DNA of 12,043 nucleotides, taken from Chloroflexota bacterium. GTDB lineage: Bacteria > Chloroflexota > Limnocylindria > Limnocylindrales > CSP1-4. The notes beneath the pieces were generated by a model. It was given only the letters and a program-made list of their open reading frames with translations. It made no database searches and was not told the DNA's origin. Numbering within the stretch: the stretch's first letter is position 1; the number at the start of each line of letters is the position of its first letter. The stretch lies in contig JAJYJR010000112.1 in the NCBI GenBank assembly GCA_021789355.1, positions 1-12,043 of the forward strand, given 5' to 3'. The position numbers and the translations under genes were made by a program. This document shows, one piece after another, positions 8,901 to 12,043 of this stretch.

Positions 8901-9236
8901 TCATCGGTGGGTATCAGTGATTTCAAGGACCACGACGGACGTGATGGCGTCCCAATCGAGCCCACCTTCCGGGGTGCGGGGCGGCGGATCCGTCGCCCGG
9001 ATGATCAGCCGTCTTGGATGGATGAGATCGAGGCTGACTTGTTCATCCCGATCACCGCCGAGTTCGTGCGCCCGCACCTGCGGCAGCAGACGGAGCTCCG
9101 CGAGCGAGGTGGCCGCCTCGAGTTCCTGGAGTCGGGTACCCACCCGTCGTGCCATCTCGGTTCCCAGCTCGCGGACCATCCGGTCCTCAGACGAGCAGAG
9201 TCTGGCCAGCTTCCGACTGGCGAAGGAGACCTCCAC
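8901..9236 (-). CDS. HigB/RelE-like toxin
   Basis: Small protein of 111 aa resembling the HigB branch of the RelE/ParE toxin superfamily, which inactivate translation by cutting mRNA on the ribosome. It shows the family pattern: an N-terminal strand (EVSFASRKLARL), a helical hairpin (about 18-45, MARRVGTRLQELEAATSLAEL), a segment around RAHELGGDRDEQVSLDL, and a C-terminal strand (VVVLEIT) with basic residues R75, R76 and R80 before it. The start codon is GTG at 9234-9236; the leader would be very short, since a good -10 element lies at 9254-9259. It is directly followed by the HigA-ImmA gene, the toxin-first order typical of higBA operons. Identification rests on pattern and neighbourhood rather than on a unique motif. 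Confidence 0.72.
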   Translation of the reverse strand: MEVSFASRKLARLCSSEDRMVRELGTEMARRVGTRLQELEAATSLAELRLLPQVRAHELGGDRDEQVSLDLIHPRRLIIRATDPPPRTPEGGLDWDAITSVVVLEITDTHR

Positions 9237-9253
9237 GCACGAACTGTAGCAGA

Positions 9254-9280
9254 AGTATACCGTATCGGTTCAGGTCATCA
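9254..9280 (-). promoter_or_regulatory. Probable promoter and operator of the higBA-like operon
   Basis: On the - strand TATACT (9254-9259) is a near-consensus -10 box, with a weak -35-like TGATGA at 9275-9280 (15-base spacer). A short dyad, ATAC-C-GTAT (9257-9265 on the + strand), overlaps the -10 box and is a candidate site for autorepression by the HTH antitoxin. Transcription would start about 10 bases before the GTG. Confidence 0.45.
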
Positions 9281-9357
9281 CGTAGCGGCACAGGTGTCAG
9301 CTTTACCTGCCCGGTCAATTCTATTCTGCCAGACGACCGACCCGGAAGCGGCGGCTG

Positions 9358-9861
9358 GTGGAGCGTCTCCTGCAGGCTGACGAGCACGTCTCTCTTCTGG
9401 CGGATGACTCGGGCGAGAGAACTCCATTGCCGGCCTCGCTGCGACAACTTCTGCGTCAGGTCGCCGGCGAACTGCTGCGGGGCAACCGGGTGAGCGTCAT
9501 GTCCGTGGCCACCGAGCTCACCACGCAGCAGGCTGCGGACCTGCTCGACGTGTCGCGGCCGTACCTGATCCGACTCCTGGAGCGGGGGGACATCCCCTTC
9601 GATCGAACGGGGACCCACAGGCGCATCAAGCTGGCCGATGTCCTCGCCTACCAGCGGCAACGCAGTGTTGCCCGACGGGAGATGCTTCGTGAGATGGCCC
9701 GCGAGGCGATCGAACTGAATCTTCCGCAGCAGCAGCTTCGGCGTGGCGTACGTCGCTGTCCTCGACGCCAACGTCCTGTACGGCCAGCTGAGCCGCGATC
9801 TGTTGCTCCGGCTCGCCGAGCGTCGCCTGTTCCAGCCCGTCTGGAGCAGGCGGATTCTTGA
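9358..9861 (+). CDS. Excisionase-family HTH protein, probable antitoxin of the PIN gene
   Basis: The reading frame encodes 167 aa, of which about 1-130 look genuine. After a helical N-terminal segment (LPASLRQLLRQVAGELLRGN, 24-43) comes a MerR/excisionase-type DNA-binding domain at about 53-102: LTTQQAADLLDVSRPYLIRL, then an IPFDRTGTHRRIKLADVLAY wing. Such proteins commonly precede PIN nucleases as antitoxin and repressor. The start is a GTG at 9358, the first after an in-frame stop at 9283, with GGAAG nine bases upstream. From about residue 128 the sequence becomes Arg/Pro/Ala-rich and runs 119 bases into the PIN gene without a stop; this tail looks like out-of-frame translation, so a stop codon or frame may have been lost near 9740. 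Function is inferred from family and neighbour. Confidence 0.75.
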   Translation: MERLLQADEHVSLLADDSGERTPLPASLRQLLRQVAGELLRGNRVSVMSVATELTTQQAADLLDVSRPYLIRLLERGDIPFDRTGTHRRIKLADVLAYQRQRSVARREMLREMAREAIELNLPQQQLRRGVRRCPRRQRPVRPAEPRSVAPARRASPVPARLEQADS

Positions 9862-10337
9862 CGAGGTGTTCGACAACCTCCGATCCAACCGACCGGACCT
9901 GGATCGCGCGAAGCTGCGCCGAACGCGCCGCTGCATGGACGAAGGCTTCGAGAAGGCAATGGCCGACGGCACCGCCTTCCATGCCGTCGTGCCGGAGGAC
10001 GTTGACCCCCACGACCGCCATGTAGTCGCCAGCGCTCTGGCGGCGAAGGTGCGACGGCATCGTGGCCGACAACGATCTCCATTCCCCAGCGGCCTCGCTT
10101 GGGACACTGGGGATCGAGGTGCAGCGCCTCGACAACTTCCTGGTGAACCAGTGGAGCCTCGATCCGGACGCCGAGCTTGGGGCGCTCCATGAGATGGTGG
10201 AGGACTACATGCGGTCCGCGATCGACCTCGACGGGCTTCTCGTCCGGCTGCAGGGGCGGGCCCCCTCCTTCGTCGCCGAGGATGCACCGAGCGCTCGGAG
10301 GGTGGTGAGCCGTCCGTGCCGTCTCCGCGCGGCCTGA
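9743..10337 (+). pseudogene. PIN-domain nuclease (VapC-like toxin), frameshifted
   Basis: PIN-domain ribonuclease whose reading frame is split. From the GTG at 9743 the frame gives VAVLDANVLY (D8), an E41 in SRRILDEVFDNL, and D91 in DPHDRHVV, then K102. The continuation CDGIVADNDLHS, with the fourth acidic residue (D109 of ADN) and the usual GIEVQRLDNFLVNQW end, lies one base over, starting at 10050. Removing one G at 10048-10049 restores a protein of 197 aa ending at the TGA at 10335. As written, the first frame continues as Arg-rich nonsense to 10192 and lacks the last active-site acid. This is either an inactivated toxin or a one-base sequencing error. Its partner would be the HTH protein starting at 9358. 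Confidence 0.8.
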
Positions 10338-10392
10338 TCGCGGTGTCGGACAGGGTCCCGTCGGGCTGCCCACATCGCGGCGATCGTGGTGT

Positions 10393-10408
10393 CACGAAGT
10401 TGTTCGTG
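10393..10408. terminator. Small hairpin between convergent genes
   Basis: CACGAA and TTCGTG form a perfect 6-bp stem around a GTTG loop, in the 100-bp gap between the PIN gene (+) and the molybdopterin oxidoreductase gene (-). There is no T-tract on either strand, so its role as a terminator is weakly supported. Confidence 0.25.
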
Positions 10409-10437
10409 GAGCGGAAAGGACGACATCGCGGACCTCG

Positions 10438-11040
10438 TCACTCAGCCGAGAATCGCTCTTCCTTCCAGGGGTCGGCGTCGTTGTGGTAGCCGTAGCGCTC
10501 CCAGAACCCCGGGACGTCGTGGTCGAGGAACTGGAGGCCGCGGATCCACTTGGCGCTCTTCCAGAAGTAGCGCTTGGGAACCACGAGCCGCAGCGGGTAC
10601 CCGTGCTCGGGCTCCAGTGGCTCGCCGGCGAACGAGTCGGCCAGGAGGACGTCGTCGTCGTCCAGCACGTCGAGCGGCAGGTTCGTCGTGTAGCCCTGTT
10701 CGCAGTGCGCGACCACGAACCGCGTCGAAGGCTTCATGCCCGCCCGTTCCAGGATCGCCCGTATCGGGACGCCACCGAAGTCGGCGTCGAGCTTGCTCCA
10801 GCGGGTCACGCAGTGGATGTCGCAGTGGACGGTCTTCCGGGGCAGTGCCTGGAACTCGGCCCAGGAGAGGTCGAGCGGCCGTTCCACCTCGCCCCACACC
10901 TTGAAGTCCCACGTCGCGAGGTCGGTGCGCGGGACGGAGCCGTAGTGCAGCACGGGCCACTTCTCGGTGAGGTACTGGCCGGGCGGAATGCGGCGCTTTT
11001 GCTCGTCGGAGGGGCGGGGACGCCCGAACAAGCGGTCCAT
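10438..11040 (-). CDS. Sulfite-oxidase-like molybdopterin-dependent oxidoreductase
   Basis: Protein of 200 aa that is essentially a stand-alone oxidoreductase molybdopterin-binding domain of the sulfite oxidase/YuiH-like family. Visible conserved segments: PPGQYLTEKWPVLHYG (19-34), WGEVERPLDLSWAEFQALP (49-67), DIHCVTRWSKLD (74-85) in which C77 is the expected molybdenum ligand, EQGYTTNLPL, GYPLRLVVPKRYFWKSAKWI, and a GFWERYGYHNDADPWKEERF end. There is no signal peptide or Tat motif and no haem or dimerisation domain, so it is predicted cytoplasmic with unknown substrate. The ATG at 11040 is chosen because family similarity begins just after it; the frame stays open upstream to a GTG at 11427, but that part is Ala/Gly/Ser-rich repeat DNA. 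No strong ribosome binding site is seen. Confidence 0.92.
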   Translation of the reverse strand: MDRLFGRPRPSDEQKRRIPPGQYLTEKWPVLHYGSVPRTDLATWDFKVWGEVERPLDLSWAEFQALPRKTVHCDIHCVTRWSKLDADFGGVPIRAILERAGMKPSTRFVVAHCEQGYTTNLPLDVLDDDDVLLADSFAGEPLEPEHGYPLRLVVPKRYFWKSAKWIRGLQFLDHDVPGFWERYGYHNDADPWKEERFSAE

Positions 11041-11095
11041 CGACCGGAATGATAGCGGCCCCGTGTGGCCCGCCCAGCGGCCGGCCGGGGGCCAT

Positions 11096-11260
11096 GCGGC
11101 ACCGCTGGCTGCGGCACCGCTGGCCGCAGCACCGCTGGCCGCAGCACCGCTGGCCGCAGCACCGCTGGCCGCAGCATCGGCGGCCGCAGCACCGCTGGCC
11201 GCAGCACCGCTGGCCGCAGCATCGGCGGCCGCAGCAGCGCTGGCCGCGGCACCGCTGGTG
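11096..11260. repeat. 15-bp minisatellite, 11 units
   Basis: Eleven head-to-tail 15-bp units; the commonest is GCAGCACCGCTGGCC, with variants GCAGCATCGGCGGCC (units 6 and 9), GCAGCAGCGCTGGCC (unit 10) and GCGGCACCGCTGGTG (unit 11). The length is a multiple of three, so the array stays open on both strands; read on the - strand in frame with the downstream oxidoreductase it gives Ala-Ser-Gly-Ala-Ala repeats. Near-identical units suggest recent slippage expansion. Confidence 0.9.
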
Positions 11261-11294
11261 CCGTCGTCGTCGGTGGCCTTCCCCCCCGGCTCTT

Positions 11295-11319
11295 CCGCCA
11301 GATGTGCATCCGGGGAACC
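11295..11319 (-). repeat. Inverted copy of the CCCCGGGCGTGC element
   Basis: Read on the - strand, this 25-bp stretch matches 21 of 25 bases of the element at 11469-11493 (both begin GGTTCCCCGG and end ATCTGGCGG). It faces the five direct copies 112 bp away. Confidence 0.7.
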
Positions 11320-11430
11320 AGTGTCGGCTCGGCAATGGCTCCGATTGTGCCGGGTGGTGACGGGCGGGGCGTGGCTGAGCGTGGACGGTCCGTTCAGGCG
11401 GGCGGACCGGAGAGGAGCCTCCGCCACCTG

Positions 11431-11635
11431 TTCCCCGGGCGTGCGAGTGGCGGCGTCTACCCGCCTGTGGTTCCCCGGGCGTGCATCTGGCGGATGCGGG
11501 CAGCGCGTCCCTTGCGGTTGGTGCCCCGGGCGTGCGAATGGCGGCGTCTACCCGCCTGCGGTTCCCCGGGCGTGCATCTGGCGGATGCGGGCAGCGCGTC
11601 CCTTGCGGCTGGCTCCCCGGGCGTGCATCTGGCGG
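11431..11635 (+). repeat. 91-bp tandem duplication with five copies of a 23-bp element
   Basis: The blocks 11431-11521 and 11522-11612 match at 87 of 91 positions, and a partial third block follows. Each block holds two copies of a 23-bp element built on CCCCGGGCGTGC followed by TGGCGG. The five copies begin at 11431, 11471, 11522, 11562 and 11613, so the spacing alternates 40 and 51 bases. Two variants alternate: one continues GCGA(G/A)TGG, the other GCATCTGG. No reading frame through it looks like a protein. Confidence 0.85.
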
Positions 11636-11643
11636 ATCGCGGA

Positions 11644-11678
11644 GGGGGACGGAGCACGAAAGGGGGGGACGGAGCACG
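11644..11678 (+). repeat. 15-bp direct repeat, period 20
   Basis: GGGGGACGGAGCACG occurs at 11644-11658 and 11664-11678. It lies 31 bases past the stop of the - strand gene at the right edge. Confidence 0.6.
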
Positions 11679-11708
11679 CGCCGGCCGCCAGGCGGACGCC
11701 GCCCGGGC

Positions 11709-12041
11709 TTACGCCTGGTCGAGCCCCCGCACGATCGCCCGCAGGATGAAGCGCGCCGCTTCAGCGCTCTTCCCACCGAGCCGCTGGCCCTCGTCCTGTG
11801 TCAGCGCCAGCCGGAGATCGCCGATGGCGCGGTCGAGGAACGGCGTCCGTGGCAGCTCGCCGGCCGCGAACGCCCGCTCCAGCCGGTCGAGCGCCAGACG
11901 CGCGTTGTCGGTCGGGTGGCCGCTGGCCGCCGCCAGCTCGCGGATGTCGGATCTCGCCCGCTCGCCCGCCCGCGCCTGCTCGCCCGCCCGCGCCTGCTCG
12001 CCCGCCCGCGCCTGCTCGCCCGCCCGCGCCTGCTCGCCCAC
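11709..12041 (-). CDS. Hypothetical protein with N-terminal six-residue repeats, possibly partial
   Basis: Reading frame of 110 aa from a GTG at 12039-12041; because the window ends two bases later, the true 5' end may lie outside. I do not recognise the family. Residues 2-29 are four and a half GEQARA hexapeptide repeats (Ala/Glu/Arg-rich, probably helical), encoded by an 18-bp tandem repeat. The rest (about 32-110) reads like a compact helical domain: SDIRELAAASGHPTDNARLA, then LDRLERAFAAGELP, FLDRAIGDLRLALTQDEGQR and a KSAEAARFILRAIVRGLDQ end. There is no membrane helix, cysteine or catalytic motif. The gene is transcribed in the same direction as the oxidoreductase gene, but 668 bp of repeats lie between them, so shared transcription is doubtful. 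Confidence 0.55.
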   Translation of the reverse strand: MGEQARAGEQARAGEQARAGEQARAGERARSDIRELAAASGHPTDNARLALDRLERAFAAGELPRTPFLDRAIGDLRLALTQDEGQRLGGKSAEAARFILRAIVRGLDQA

Positions 12042-12043
12042 CC
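11957..12043 (-). repeat. 18-bp coding tandem repeat
   Basis: TGCTCGCC recurs at 11977, 11995, 12013 and 12031 with an exact 18-base period, preceded by a degenerate unit, and may continue beyond the window. On the - strand it encodes repeated GEQARA. Confidence 0.8.

Larger units (their letters stand above)
11041..11708. other. 668-bp repeat-rich region without supported genes
   Basis: Between two - strand genes lie a 15-bp minisatellite (11096-11260), an inverted copy of a 23-25 bp element (11295-11319), a 91-bp tandem duplication (11431-11612, with a partial third copy to 11635) and a 20-bp-period repeat (11644-11678). Open frames on both strands reflect low stop-codon density and the repeats, and show no recognisable domain. 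Confidence 0.6.

Noticed and set aside
8879..8965. Upstream in-frame extension of the HigA-ImmA gene
   Set aside because: It would overlap the end of the toxin gene, lacks a ribosome binding site, and the AAGGAG before 8878 fits the shorter form.
11096..11635. CRISPR array
   Set aside because: The 15-bp units are contiguous without spacers, and the 23-bp elements are separated by repeated, not unique, sequence; no cas gene is nearby.
10442..11776. 444-codon open frame on the - strand through the repeats and oxidoreductase
   Set aside because: It reads the molybdopterin gene in the wrong frame and is Arg/Pro-rich throughout.

Overview
The window is very GC-rich, with compact gene spacing, frequent GTG starts and many long spurious reading frames. 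This fits a high-GC bacterium such as an actinomycete or a member of the Chloroflexota; no 16S rRNA or lineage-specific marker is present, so the phylum is a guess. A cytochrome bd oxidase points to an aerobic or microaerobic lifestyle.

Left part (1-7514, + strand): an A-type iron-sulfur carrier protein, then a PAS-LuxR type regulator with a cysteine-rich PAS domain, then a complete cydA-cydB-cydD-cydC operon. CydA and CydB form the bd-type quinol oxidase. CydD and CydC form the heterodimeric ABC exporter of thiols (cysteine/glutathione) needed for its assembly. The genes are tightly coupled: cydB and cydD overlap by 14 bases, and cydD and cydC are joined by a seven-codon mini reading frame with a TGATG at each end. 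The regulator lies directly upstream in the same orientation and may control the oxidase (inference).

Middle part (7784-10337): two divergent toxin-antitoxin-like modules sharing a 121-bp intergenic region. On the - strand are a HigB/RelE-like toxin and a protein joining a HigA-type HTH to an ImmA/IrrE zinc-peptidase domain. On the + strand are an excisionase-type HTH protein and a PIN-domain nuclease. The PIN gene is frameshifted by one extra G near 10048, which removes the fourth acidic active-site residue; the upstream HTH gene has no stop codon where it would be expected and runs 119 bases into the PIN gene. The second module therefore looks decaying, unless this is a sequencing error.

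Right part (10438-12043, mostly - strand): a cytoplasmic sulfite-oxidase-like molybdopterin protein, then about 670 bases of repeat DNA. The repeats are an 11-unit 15-bp minisatellite, a 91-bp tandem duplication carrying five direct copies of a 23-bp element plus one inverted copy, and a small 20-bp-period repeat. The window closes in a hypothetical gene, possibly cut off at its 5' end, whose N-terminus is built from an 18-bp (six-residue) coding repeat.

I do not see a clearly new multi-gene system. The most unusual signals are the repeat array at 11295-11635, the mini reading frame between cydD and cydC, the Cys-rich PAS regulator beside the bd oxidase, and the broken PIN module opposite an intact HigBA-ImmA module.
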